Of a stretch of DNA of 64,000 nucleotides, positions 10,012-19,256 are shown in pieces. Under the pieces are notes generated by a model, which was not told the origin of the DNA, made no database searches, and was given only the letters and a program-made list of their open reading frames with translations. A program made the translations under genes and the position numbers. Source of the DNA: Dipteris shenzhenensis (Eukaryota; Polypodiophyta; Polypodiopsida; Gleicheniales); NCBI GenBank assembly GCA_047967505.1, contig CM106538.1; one strand, written 5' to 3'. Numbering within the stretch: the stretch's first letter is position 1; every line of letters starts with the position of its first letter.

Positions 10012-11481
10012 TTGTATGAAGATGAGAAGAATATCTTCTGCCTGTCTACACATGCCGGGTTTATAACACTCAGGACGGATGCTTTCATTGCATATGTCTG
10101 CCTCATGGGTAGTCCTCCCCTCAGGGTTATTGCAGGTTTGTTGCCATTGCTACAAAGGCCATCCCTATTATTTGCATGGCACGACATAACCGACATCCAA
10201 CCCATGCAACTGATCATCCCATCGCACCAGCAAAAAGAAGTGTCGGAAGATGACAAGGCCTATCTCACATCCAACTTCCCATATCTAACCACTCTTTCTG
10301 CCAACATCATAACCTCACTTCCCCTTGCTACTACCACCCTCTTAACCTTCCCCGAGCTCCATCCTAACATCTATTCCCTCCATCGTCTCTTTGCTCATGC
10401 CTCTCACAATTTTCAACTTACCCAACAGTCACAAACTTACGAGCCCCTCACACCTAGCTTTTTCCCCTCCCTTGCTAATCCTACCCTTGAGGATTACCAA
10501 GCTGCTCAAACCATTTGCCCATTTCTTCCCCCCCTCCCCTCTGCTCCCCCTTCTGCCACTATCACTCAGCCATATTTCTCCCCCATGTCCCCTGATTCTC
10601 TCCTGGCCCCGTCATCACCTCCGACACTTCTGGTGCTTCTATCAGTAGAAAATGATGTAGTATTTGATTTTGAATATCAGGATCTGGATAATCCAATTCG
10701 TACACCCATGCCAAGTTCCAATGATGGGTATGATTTTGATGAGATACCACTTCCCAGTAACCCCATCAAGGAATTTTGGAGCAAATATCTTGATATGAAA
10801 ACTCGCGGTGGATGGACCCTGGGTAACTTTCCTACCAACCTTCGTCAGCATCAAATAAGTGAAGGTTGGATTAGCAAATTGGATCCACAACCTGATTGGC
10901 GCCGTCCCAAGCTCTTTGATGTAATCTTCTTAAAGGAGTACTTACGGGCACCTCCATGTCTCAGAACCCATCCCAAGTTCTATGCAGTTCCACGGCGTAA
11001 AAAATGGGAAGCCAACATACACACTTTGGCTGAAGATCGAGTCATTAATTGGCCAATGATCAAACTCTACTCTGGTGTAGAATGGAATATCCAAGGCACC
11101 ATGATCCGAGCACTTCAGCAGCATGAACAAACAATGCGCAGCAACATTGATCGCTTCCTTTGCCAAAGTGCCATATTCTGTAAAACATTAGAATTAATTC
11201 TGGAGGTCCCATGTTACCTTGATTCCCATTTGCCTCCACTCAGCTTTAATCCCAATGAACGGATTGATGCTCAGATTACAAGCTGACTCTATTAAAGAGT
11301 CTTCTTGGAGGCACGCCACATATCTCTATTCGAGCAAATGGTAGATACAGGCTACCTGGAAACTGCGCAAAAATTGTATGGTGCCAAGGCTCTACAGCAG
11401 GATCGACTGGCACGACACAAGTTCCACAGCCACTGGACTAAAAACATGGCAACCCAGGTACGTGATCGCAATAAGCCATAA
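10012..11481 (+). other. Conserved C-terminal part of extra ORF
   Basis: The longest uninterrupted piece (424 codons to the TGA at 11284) plus the reading beyond it. Features: a Cys/His cluster right at the start (CIICQ...C...H, about 9994-10050), one hydrophobic stretch near 10085-10150, a Pro/Ser linker (about 10450-10640), then a compact domain with GGW, PDWRRPKLFD, FLKEYLRAP, INWPMIKLYSG and FNPNERIDAQ. The minus-strand copy at 13.2-14.5 kb keeps the same blocks in the same order, so the domain was maintained in the family after the copies separated. Confidence 0.65.
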
Positions 11482-11502
11482 CCCGAGGACGGGTAATAAA
11501 AT

Positions 11503-11515
11503 GGATCCGGGAGTA
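11503..11515 (+). promoter_or_regulatory. Polypurine tract before 3' LTR
   Basis: Purine-rich ATGGATCCGGGAGTA ends directly at the TGTTGACTC start of the LTR. The second copy on the minus strand has GGTCCAAGGGAGT followed by TGTTAACTG at the equivalent place, which supports both the tract and the LTR start. Expected role: primer for plus-strand DNA synthesis. Confidence 0.6.
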
Positions 11516-11548
11516 TGTTGACTCTGTGCCAACATGAACTTATGAAGA

Positions 11549-11800
11549 AAGAGAAGGTGTTACAACTTTGTGATACAACTTTGTGTTACAACTTCCAGAC
11601 ACAACTTTGTGTTACGACTTTGTGTAACAACTTTGTGTTACGAGTTTGTCTACATGAAGAGAGAGAATGTGTTACGACTTTGTGACACAACTTTGTGTTA
11701 CAACTTCTACATGTAGAGAGAGAATGTGTTACAACTTTGTGTTACAACTTTGTGATACAACTTTGTGTTACAACTTTGTGATATGACTTTGTGTTACATG
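11549..11800 (+). repeat. 13-bp minisatellite in LTR U3
   Basis: Some 15 or more iterations of a 13-bp unit close to ACAACTTTGTGTT, with variants (gatacaactttgtg, tacgactttgtgt), interrupted twice by ATGAAGAGAGAGAA-type units. It lies upstream of the TATA-like box, where LTR enhancers normally sit. Confidence 0.85.
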
Positions 11801-11824
11801 GAGAGAGAGAAGCTCTCCAACTTG

Positions 11825-11832
11825 TATAAATA
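11825..11832 (+). promoter_or_regulatory. TATA-like box of the LTR
   Basis: TATAAATA, about 310 bp inside the LTR and just downstream of the minisatellite; a plausible core promoter for the element's transcript. Spacing and composition are the only evidence. Confidence 0.5.
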
Positions 11833-11989
11833 CCCCATAATGGAATGAAGCCCACACTCTTTGGGGCATTGTGTTGAGTCTACTTTGGTATTCCAAGCAT
11901 TTGTCTCAAGTGTCCATGCTTCCTTGCACTGCACGTCCAAAAGCATGTCCTAACCTTGCAACCCTTCTCCCCTCTCCTCCAACCCTGCA

Positions 11990-12170
11990 ACCCACCCTCT
12001 CTCTCTCCTCCTCCCTCCTCCTCCTTCCTCCTTCTCCTCCTCCTCCCTCCTCCTCCTCCTCCTCCTCCTTCCTCCTTCTCCTCCTCCTCTCTCCTCCCCC
12101 TCCATCCTCCTCTTCCCTCCTCCTCCTTCCTCCTCTCACTTCTTTCATCCATGCTCTTACACCTTCTTCC
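11990..12170 (+). repeat. TCC/TCCTCC polypyrimidine tract
   Basis: About 180 bp almost wholly C and T, mostly TCC triplets with TTCC interruptions. The ORFs across it on both strands (Ser/Pro/Leu on plus, Arg/Glu/Gly on minus) are artefacts of the repeat. Confidence 0.9.
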
Positions 12171-12267
12171 TCTCCCACTCCTATGCTTTCCTAAACCCTT
12201 AAACTCCATGATCTACGAGGGAGACGAGTTCTCCACCATGTACTCTACTCTGAACCTTGCATCCTCC

Positions 12268-12445
12268 TTCTAACCCTGGACTCCTTCTAAACCTTGGAAC
12301 CTCCTTCTAAACCCTGGAACTCTTTCTAAACCCTGGAACCTCCTTCTAAACCTTGGAACTCTTTCTAAACCCTGGAACCTCCTTTTGAACCCTGGAATTT
12401 CCTTCTGAACCCTTAAACTCCTCCTAAACCCTACAACTCCCAATG
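12268..12445 (+). repeat. 19-20-bp minisatellite
   Basis: About eight copies of a unit close to AACCTCCTTCTAAACCCTGG with 1-3 changes each, degenerating at the right end. Sits in the probable transcribed part of the LTR. Confidence 0.85.
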
Positions 12446-12720
12446 AAGGCAAAAGCCTTCATTACCTCAACAAAGATGATTTAAGTGCCTTTTACACATG
12501 CTTGCACTTTGTTTGCTTACCACACTTAAGCCTACGTCTCTCACCGGAACACGACTCGAGGTCCTAAGCTACACATATACTACAACCGACAATCCCAATA
12601 TATCTGTAGGTGACAAAAAGCCTCGGAACCCTGCAACATAGAATACCCAGCTCTTCCTACGAAAGTAGTAGGAAAGAGCCAACACTCTTGTAGGAGACCT
12701 TTTGGACAGGAGTCCCTCCA

Positions 12721-12915
12721 CTTTTGGGGGGGGCCTTTTGGGTCTCTACACAAAGTGGGGGGACTTTTTGGGTCTCTACACAAAGTGGGGGGACTTTTTG
12801 GGTCTCTACACAAAGTGGGGGTGCCTTTTGGGCCTCTACACAGAGTGGGGGGAATTTTGGGTCTCTACACAAAGTGGAGGACTTTTTGGGTCTCTACACA
12901 AAGTGGAGGGACCTC
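12721..12915 (+). repeat. 30-bp minisatellite, six copies
   Basis: Six adjacent 29-30-bp units built around TTTTGGGTCTCTACACAAAG followed by a G run; the fourth unit has CC and GAG changes. Spacer-free, so not a CRISPR array. The 30-bp units preserve frame and give a spurious repetitive ORF (WVSTQSGG) at 12724-13014. Confidence 0.9.
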
Positions 12916-13142
12916 CAAAAGTGTAGGCTTTTAGTATTTCTCTCTCTAGATCTTGATTTTGCAAGTATTATTGGATCTTTTCTAAAGAGGATTTTGGCTA
13001 TGCTCATCCTTTAAGATTTATCATACCATCTTTTAGGCTCAAGATATTACAAGTGGAGCTTTGCCACTACTATACACACACAATGCTCTCAGAGTTGTTG
13101 TGCTAGGCTACACTTCTAGCCCTTGTTGCCACACAGTTAACA
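12916..13142 (-). mobile_element. Minus-strand LTR start of second gypsy copy
   Basis: On the minus strand TGTTAACTGTGTGGCAACA begins at 13142, preceded by purine-rich GGTCCAAGGGAGT. This matches the LTR start and polypurine tract of the first element. Beyond the first 20 bases the LTRs are no longer alike. Where this LTR ends (toward the minisatellite) is unknown. Confidence 0.55.
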
Positions 13143-14520
13143 ACTCCCTTGGACCGATTTGATTACCCATCCTCAGGTTATGGTTGGGTCTATAGACGAT
13201 GTTATGATGCGGTTGTCTATAACCAATGAGTATGGTAAAGATGGTGGCAGAGATAGATGGAGCAAGCTTCTTGTCGATCTTGTCCTTGTAATCCACGAAC
13301 ACGATAGATTGCTTGCTCAATTTTTAAGAAGCCATTGTCAACCATTTCTTTAAACAAACACACATAATGCCCTTGAAGAGATATGGCCCTTTGAAAGAGG
13401 CGACTTGTTGTTTGAGCATCTATCTATTGATTTGGATTGAAGTTGAGGTTGGGCAAATGGTTGTCAATGGTGAGGGACACCCCCAGGATGACTGCTAAGG
13501 CTTCACTATATCTTGCACTTTCCTTGAGTGTTTTGTCATGACTGCTTTGCATAATTGATGCATGTTTGTCCAACACTCTTATGAGTGTTTCCCGGCTTGT
13601 CCATTTGATTTTAGAGTTTCTATTGATTAACGGCCAATTGCAACGAGGAGCATCTACATTATCTAAATCATGATGATTGGCATCCCATCGGTAGCGATGC
13701 ATCAAATGTGGGATGCATGTGAAAGGAAGACGGAGCCTGCATGTATTCAAGGAGGTACTTTTCATTGAGCTGCTTTGGTCTACGCCAAGCAGGCAGTGGC
13801 TCTAATTTCATGCTAATGTCTGGAGTGATTTGTGCTTGGCAGATACTCATTAAAATTCTGGAGAGGTCCCATCCTCCTCTTGACTGCATGTTTGGGTATT
13901 GCCTCCAAAAATCACCAATGGGATTACCGGGCATGGGAATCCTATCTGTATCTTGTTGCAACTCCCTTGTGGGTGTGCGAATTGGATTATCCAATTCTTG
14001 AAGCTCATTGATGGAATCATTAATGGTGTCTTCCATTGAAAACTCAAGGGAGATTGGAGGAACATGTGCTCTTGGGGGAGAGGAAGAGGTTATAGGGGAA
14101 AAGCTTGAGGTCGAAGCAAGTAGTGATTTTGAGAAGGTAGAAGTAGAAAAATTTGGTGGAAAGTGGAGGGAGAGTAGGGCAAATTGATTTAGCAACTTGA
14201 TAATCCTCAAGGGATGGATTGTCAAGTGTTGGAAAAATGTTAGGCGTAACTGGATGATAGGAGTTAGATTCTTGGATTAGGTGATACTGTTGAGAGGCAT
14301 GGGCAAAGAGGCATGGCAAGGAATATGGATTAGCATGGATTTCTAGAAAGATATGGAGGATAGTACTAGAGTTAGGTAGGGATGTGAGTAGATCAAAATA
14401 GAGAGTTAGGTAGGGATGTGAGTAGATTAGAATAGAGAGTGGCAAGATAGGGGAGATTAGACCACATATTCCTTTGGTAGATCCCTGTCGCTTCTGATTG
14501 CTTTAATTTTGGATTCTTTT
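13143..14520 (-). pseudogene. Minus-strand copy of extra-ORF C-terminal part
   Basis: Homologous to about 10230-11515 of the first element but inverted. Matching blocks include IGDFWRQYPNMQSRGGW, LPAWRRPKQLNEKYLLEYM, NWPLIN and LNFNPNQ, then IDAQTTSRLFQRA and MVDNGFL toward the end. Several frame breaks and stops split it into pieces (ORFs at 13424-13765, 13668-14225 and 14044-14445). It reads CGC and CAA where the first element has the TGA at 11284 and TAA at 11293. That shows the family ORF ran to 11481. Confidence 0.8.
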
Positions 14521-14569
14521 GGGAGTTATATCCCATGGAAGTTGCTGGTGATTGTTGCAATAAAGCAAC
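14521..14569. other. Junction between oppositely oriented gypsy pieces
   Basis: Minus-strand extra-ORF similarity stops at about 14520 and plus-strand gag similarity begins at about 14570 (FDVACCVGG). The roughly 50 bp between shows no target duplication or terminal repeat that I can see, so the join is probably a rearrangement rather than a clean insertion. Confidence 0.5.
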
Positions 14570-17510
14570 TCTTCGATGTAGCATGTTGTGTTGGAGGCAA
14601 CCAATCAAATGAAACCAAAGCCGCTTGCTTCCTGATGGCCCTAACTAATGAGGCTTTGAAATGGTACCTCGACCTTCTCATAGAGGAAAGAGCCACATGG
14701 GCACTGCTATCTGACCAGTTTAGAAGAAGATTCTAGATGGAAAGGCTACAAGATGACCCCGCATTACAACTAGGCAATATAGATATGTGCAAGAAAGAAA
14801 AGGTCAGAACATACTTGGGAAGAATGAAAAGATTAATAGCAAAGTGTAATCCCCATCCAGACGACAAGTACCTCATAGCATGGTTCATCTTTGGCCTGAA
14901 AAAATCCATTCGCAAGGACATGAAAAAAGTCAGTATAGCTATGCACATTTCAGCGATGCTCATGAAGCTGCAACTTACATTGAGGATGGCATGACCAATT
15001 CTGACAGTGACAGTGATGGCTATAAATCAAGTCAATGCGATAAGAAATCTTTAAATAAGGGAAGCACTTCCCACAAAGATCGCACCACTGATGGAAGCCA
15101 TGGCCCTAAGAGTAAAAGATGAAATGATGTAGGCTATCGAGCAAAGTTGTGTGTCTCTCAGTCACCACAGTACCCAAGGAGAGAAAATGTTTGGTGCCCA
15201 CACTGTATGGCCAACCATATAGCCAATGAAGAAACATACTAAACCCACCAGAAGTGGCTCAGCCCCCACGGTTATGGTGTCCCATTTGCAATGTTGTAGG
15301 GCATGATGTAAATACTTGTTTCTACAATATGAGGATAGCACAACCCCAGCCCCAATAGTACCAATAGTCGCCAATCCCAATGTACAAACAACTAGCATTG
15401 GCAACTAATGCACAAGTGCCACGTCTCAACCCACTCTCGGTGAGAACACAGGTGCCTCAACCAATGAGGAATCACAATCCTCCGCAATACCCACAGGCTC
15501 CCAATCTTGCTCTAATAGTTCCGATACAACAACTCCAAACTAAAGAGTTGGGACCTCATTATGAGTATGAAATAGAATACCCTATGTACTACATGGATGG
15601 TGCCAAATGACTCATCCCGGTGTATGCAAATCAAGTAAGGCCCACCACATATCAAACACCCATCAAGTGTTTTGGTTGTGGAGAAAACCACTTCATAGCA
15701 GAATGCCCACACAAGGGTAGCCCCATTTCATTCCAACCAGTGTGAAGGGAACGCGGAGTTGGGCATGATTGAATGGATTGCCCACTAAGAATAAAGCCTT
15801 AACCAACCACAGAAGTCAAAGCTGATGTACCCTTGGGGATGATAAGTGTGGAAAATCATAGTGTGGCATCACAGCCAGTCTCGATTATAACAAGACAACA
15901 GAAAGAAGCGGCATGGCAAAAACATATTTCTACTCAAAAAGCAAAGAGCCCTCTTGCAAAACAAGCCATGCCAATCCCACAACACAGTGAAACCATGCCT
16001 AGCACATTTATGGAAAGTGCCACCCAAGGAGCCAAGGAAGCATACCCCAATGCTAAAACTGAAAAGACGTGCTACCAAGACTTGAAGCAATGGGTTCAAC
16101 AAGAACAAGAAAAATTTGAGGCAGACAGGATGGCAACAGCAGAGGTCAGAGCACCATCAGCACCCAACATTGACACGGTGATTGATCCCAACAACTTCCA
16201 AGAGGTAATAGAGCAACAAGCAAAACATCCCCAATTGGATAGCACCGCACTAGCAAGCTTAATAAGCTACCCCATCACAATGCCAATTGGGACCTTACTG
16301 AGAAATTGCCCTACAATGTGGGAAAGTTTCAAGGGATGGATCGAATCTTCACAATACTTCCCCCCACTTAAAGGAGAGGAAAAGGTAATTTTAGTAAAAT
16401 TCGGTGCTAGGGATGACATAAAAAATGTAACCATACCACTGGAGCATAAAGCAATACCCAAAAGTAGTAGAGGACGGCGGAGCTGGAGTAAACATTCTAG
16501 CAAGAGAGCTATATGAAGAATGGGGCCTACCTCCAATGCAGAAGGCCACATTTAACATCCGCCTAGCTGACCACATGAAAATGAAGCCATTGGGTATCGT
16601 TGATAATGTGTCAACAAAAATTGTTGGAGTAAGATTCACGCTCTAGTTTACTATCTTCCCAAGGGCACCATAGTATACCAAATATTGTTGGGAAGACCAT
16701 GGCTTCAAGAAGCATCGATACTCCATGATTGGGGCACTAATATGATCACTATCCAAAATAGAGAAATCGTTGTCAAGACAAATCTAGGAACAGGGGAAAT
16801 CAAACCCACTATTCCTAGAAATGTTGAAGACACTTCTTCCACTACTGCGACCAGTCATGCATCCCCTGTACCTACCAATGCACTGAAGCCCATATAAGGG
16901 GATACACAAAGTGACATCAATAATTGGATACAGACGTTGGCTACAATAGATAATTGTAAAACAACACATCTAGTGTTGCCAGATGTGGATGCCCAAATGA
17001 TACAAGTAGAAGCTTTAATCTGGGACAATGAATCAGAAGTAGTGGAAATGCCAGTCTTCATGATAGGTGTCGAATGGGACAGTGACCCTGAAGAGTCCAT
17101 AATAGAAGGCTACAGTGCCAACATAGAGTGGGATATGGAAACAGAAGTTGATAATGCAGCCTTGGAAGGCCAAGTATTTGACAATGATTTGGCACTCCTA
17201 TAGGCACTCATGGCCATAGAATACCCCAAGCTCAACCCTCCAACACTATCCAATAGTAATTGGTCCAGGAAAAAGGAGGGTCTACAGTGCCAAAAGGCCA
17301 AGACAGAGCATTTCAATGAATTTGAAAGAATGCAGACTAGAGTGGTAGAATTGTACTTGACTAAGCCCACAAAAGCACTCAGTCCCCAAATTTTAAATGG
17401 GATCCTAAAGGGCTTGAAGGTGTTTGTATGGCCGAAGAACCACTCCTTGGGAGTGTGACTCCTATTGAAAATCCATCACTGCACCGAAGGGAAGAGAAAG
17501 GAAATATGGA
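14570..17510 (+). pseudogene. Second gypsy copy: gag and protease remains
   Basis: Collinear with about 1297-4260 of the first element and clearly the same family. Gag core (KWYLDLLIEERATW; TYLGRMKRLIAKC) lies at 14600-14940. Knuckles include CPHC...H at about 15197, CPIC...GHDVNTC at about 15277 and FGCGENHFIAEC at about 15670. Protease has EDGGAGVNIL at about 16465 and LLGRPWLQEA at about 16685. Stops (for example TAG at 14733) and shifts are frequent. It reads through where the first copy has its TAGs at 2990 and 4189. Similarity ends at about 17510; no RT, RNase H or integrase follows. Confidence 0.85.
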
Positions 17511-18189
17511 GACAGTCAGGTCCACCTGGATCAAAGACTGGTCGATCAAAAGATGATTACGTGAACAATGGTGTGTATGGCTGCGTGTTGAAGATGTCAT
17601 AAGTCACCATGGATTGTGCAGCTGCTCTAAAGAAGAGGCATCCAGATGTGAGGTTAGTCGATGTAGTGATGAAGAAAGAATCTGGTAAGTTGTGACATAC
17701 GAGGGTGTCACCAACCCAAAAGAGCTGACAACAATGTCCAAGGTATGCTGCAATAGAGTAATCTTTATTGAATGATGTGGGGCAAAAAATGAAATAGTGC
17801 AATTAAAAGAAAGCTTTTTGTAAAAAGATGAAGAAATCCATGAAACAAAAGTTACAAACATTGAGTTGCATAAAAGTCTTTGAGATTGGAAGCATCAAGT
17901 TTAGGCACTAGAGCAAGAGTGTACAACATCAAAGGACTTATGAATGCCAATGCAGAAATTGATGCCCAAGCACAAGTGTTAATGTAGCTACCAAAACTTG
18001 ATGAATGATTGCCAACACAAGCCAAAGCATCTCATCAATTCAACAAAATAATTCAGGCCTCCTACGTATTAGACATGATATAGTGAAGATATATGAGCAC
18101 TTGATTTGAATCCCTCCTCTTTGGGTAGTAGCTGGACTACTACCTTTGTTGCAACATCCATGAGGCTACATCAGCCTACAAGACTCATG
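17511..18189. other. Unassigned stretch
   Basis: No recognisable coding or terminal-repeat signal. Minus-strand ORFs at 17557-17861 show no motif I know. A possible remnant of the flanking elements. Confidence 0.3.
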
Positions 18190-18990
18190 GCATTGGCCAT
18201 ACATTGGCTCACATTGAATAGATTGTTAGAAAAACTATGCACATAACTCTCATACCATGTCATAAATAAATATTTTCTTGCTATATCCAACTCTCACAAG
18301 TGGAGACCTGCCCAAGGTCCACCGAATGCACAAAACAAATCTCTTTCCATTTTATACGCACGTGTTCTTGAAGTAAATTACAAACACATACCAAAAGAGG
18401 ATGTACATGAAGACCTTCCCCAAGGTTCACCAAATGCACAAAACAAATCTCATTCCATTTTATATGCACAAGTGTTTTCTTGAAGTAAATTACTAACACA
18501 TACTAAAAGAGGATGTACATGAAGTAGAACATCCAAAACATGTATTATAGAAAGCTCCAAAATGAGAAGGCCTTAATGCAAAATGGTATGCTCAACCTAC
18601 CACCATCAAGCTACTTGAATGATGATGGACAAGAGGTAGCCATCATGATGATTAAATAATCAAAGTGAAGGTTCTTAGGGATCAATTGGTGGAGATTTAT
18701 CACAAAGTGGATAATGGATAGTTGGTGGATGGTAACTAGTTGTTTATGCTCATGGTTTATAAGCTTCAAAAAAAGCTGTAGAGGGTTAGTGATTACCATC
18801 ATTGTTGTCAAAGATTGAAAACAATTTCCTTTGAAGGGTTGGACCTATTGTCCGCTAGGCACAAGACTTGTCCAAGGTCCACACAATTCATTAAAAGAAT
18901 CTCACTCCATGTGCAAACAACTGCTATTGAAATGAATTATAGACACATACTTGGAGCATGTACATGTAGTAGAACCACCAAAACATGTAT
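18190..18990. repeat. Dispersed repeat, locus 1 (partner at 42.5-43.5 kb)
   Basis: Block similar to 42,537-43,270. It contains a reiterated module: CAAGGT(C/T)CAC, AAACAAATCTC, CCAT, TGAAGTAAATTAC, ACACATA, GGATGTACATGAA, AACATGTATT. The module starts near 18305, 18415 and 18850. At 18255-18258 the sequence CCATGTCATAAA could be a minus-strand LTR end next to a decayed iMet primer site. The last module stops abruptly at 18990, where an LTR begins. Confidence 0.65.
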
Positions 18991-19243
18991 TGTTGAGAGT
19001 TCATGCTCAACATCATGTGATCACATGTGCATAGCACCATCATGTGATCATATGTGCATAGCACTAACCCAATAGAGTGCTATAAAGGAAAGGGTTAGAT
19101 GCCCTAACCCTAACCCTAAATGGGTTTGTATATATATTCTACATTTTCAACTAGTGTACAGTTAGTCATTTGTGGTGTGCTCTCTAGCTATGCCCTCTCT
19201 CCTCATCTCCACTCTTCTTCTCTCCCCTCTTCATATTTTGTCA
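18991..19243 (+). mobile_element. Short LTR (253 bp), plus strand
   Basis: Starts TGTTGAGAG and ends TTTTGTCA immediately before a TGGTATCAGAGCT primer site. It contains a short CCCTAAACC-type telomere-like run near 19100-19120. A similar LTR in the opposite orientation lies at 21649-21906. No second plus-strand copy was found, so this is one end of a truncated element. Confidence 0.75.
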
Positions 19244-19256
19244 TGGTATCAGAGCT
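19244..19256 (+). promoter_or_regulatory. Primer-binding site, initiator tRNA-Met type
   Basis: TGGTATCAGAGCT directly follows the LTR end. This is the common plant iMet-tRNA primer site used by Ty1/copia and by many non-autonomous LTR elements. Confidence 0.9.

Larger units (their letters stand above)
7717..11481 (+). pseudogene. Extra 3' ORF of gypsy element, 1,255 codons, function unknown
   Basis: One continuous reading frame downstream of integrase, interrupted only by point stops: TAG TAG at 8176-8181, TAG at 8944, TAA at 9181, TGA at 9970, TGA at 11284 and TAA at 11293. It ends at TAA 11479-11481, just before the polypurine tract. There is no frameshift in 3.76 kb. Parts in order: Ser/Pro-rich N-terminus, a folded-looking region (about 8000-8600), a Glu/Pro-rich linker, a long coiled coil (about 9190-9800), a Pro/Ser linker and a conserved C-terminal domain (about 10730-11460). 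The last part recurs in the diverged copy at 13.2-14.5 kb. Plant OTA elements often carry an extra ORF here. I see no signal peptide or clear env features and assign no function. Confidence 0.7.
1..12620 (+). mobile_element. Ty3/gypsy LTR retrotransposon with extra 3' ORF
   Basis: Order on the plus strand: leader, gag (1133), protease, RT, RNase H, integrase (to 7382), a long extra ORF (7717-11481), polypurine tract and a 3' LTR starting at 11516. RT before integrase defines Ty3/gypsy. I see no chromodomain after integrase. An extra ORF after pol is typical of the plant Athila/Tat (OTA) group, so that placement is likely but unproven. The copy is dead: in-frame stops at 2990 and 4189, frame shifts near 3440 and 5150, and seven stops in the extra ORF. 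Left and right limits are approximate because the 5' LTR is not visible. Confidence 0.85.
11516..12620 (+). mobile_element. 3' LTR of gypsy element
   Basis: Starts with TGTTGACTCTGTGCC right after the polypurine tract. It carries a TATA-like TATAAATA at 11825-11832, then long pyrimidine-rich and minisatellite tracts. The right end is uncertain; a CA at about 12590-12630 is a guess because no 5' LTR is available for comparison. The first 20 bases match the LTR start of the second copy at 13142 (minus), after which the two diverge. Confidence 0.65.

Noticed and set aside
9994-10050. RING-type zinc finger in the extra ORF (CIICQ...C...H)
   Set aside because: Only three or four ligands can be lined up and the cluster spans a stop; too weak to call.
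7717-11481. Envelope glycoprotein of an endogenous retrovirus-like element
   Set aside because: Position after integrase fits, but there is no signal peptide, no clear membrane anchor and no cleavage site; a long coiled coil alone is not enough.
11871-12273. Overlapping Ser/Pro/Leu-rich (plus) and Arg/Glu/Gly-rich (minus) ORFs
   Set aside because: They follow directly from the TCC polypyrimidine tract; low complexity and open in several frames at once.
12721-12915. CRISPR-like array
   Set aside because: The units are directly adjacent with no unique spacers, and the setting is a plant retroelement.
12702-13014. ORFs with repeated WVSTQSGG (plus) or CVETQKVPPL (minus)
   Set aside because: By-products of the 30-bp minisatellite, whose length is a multiple of three, so all frames stay open.
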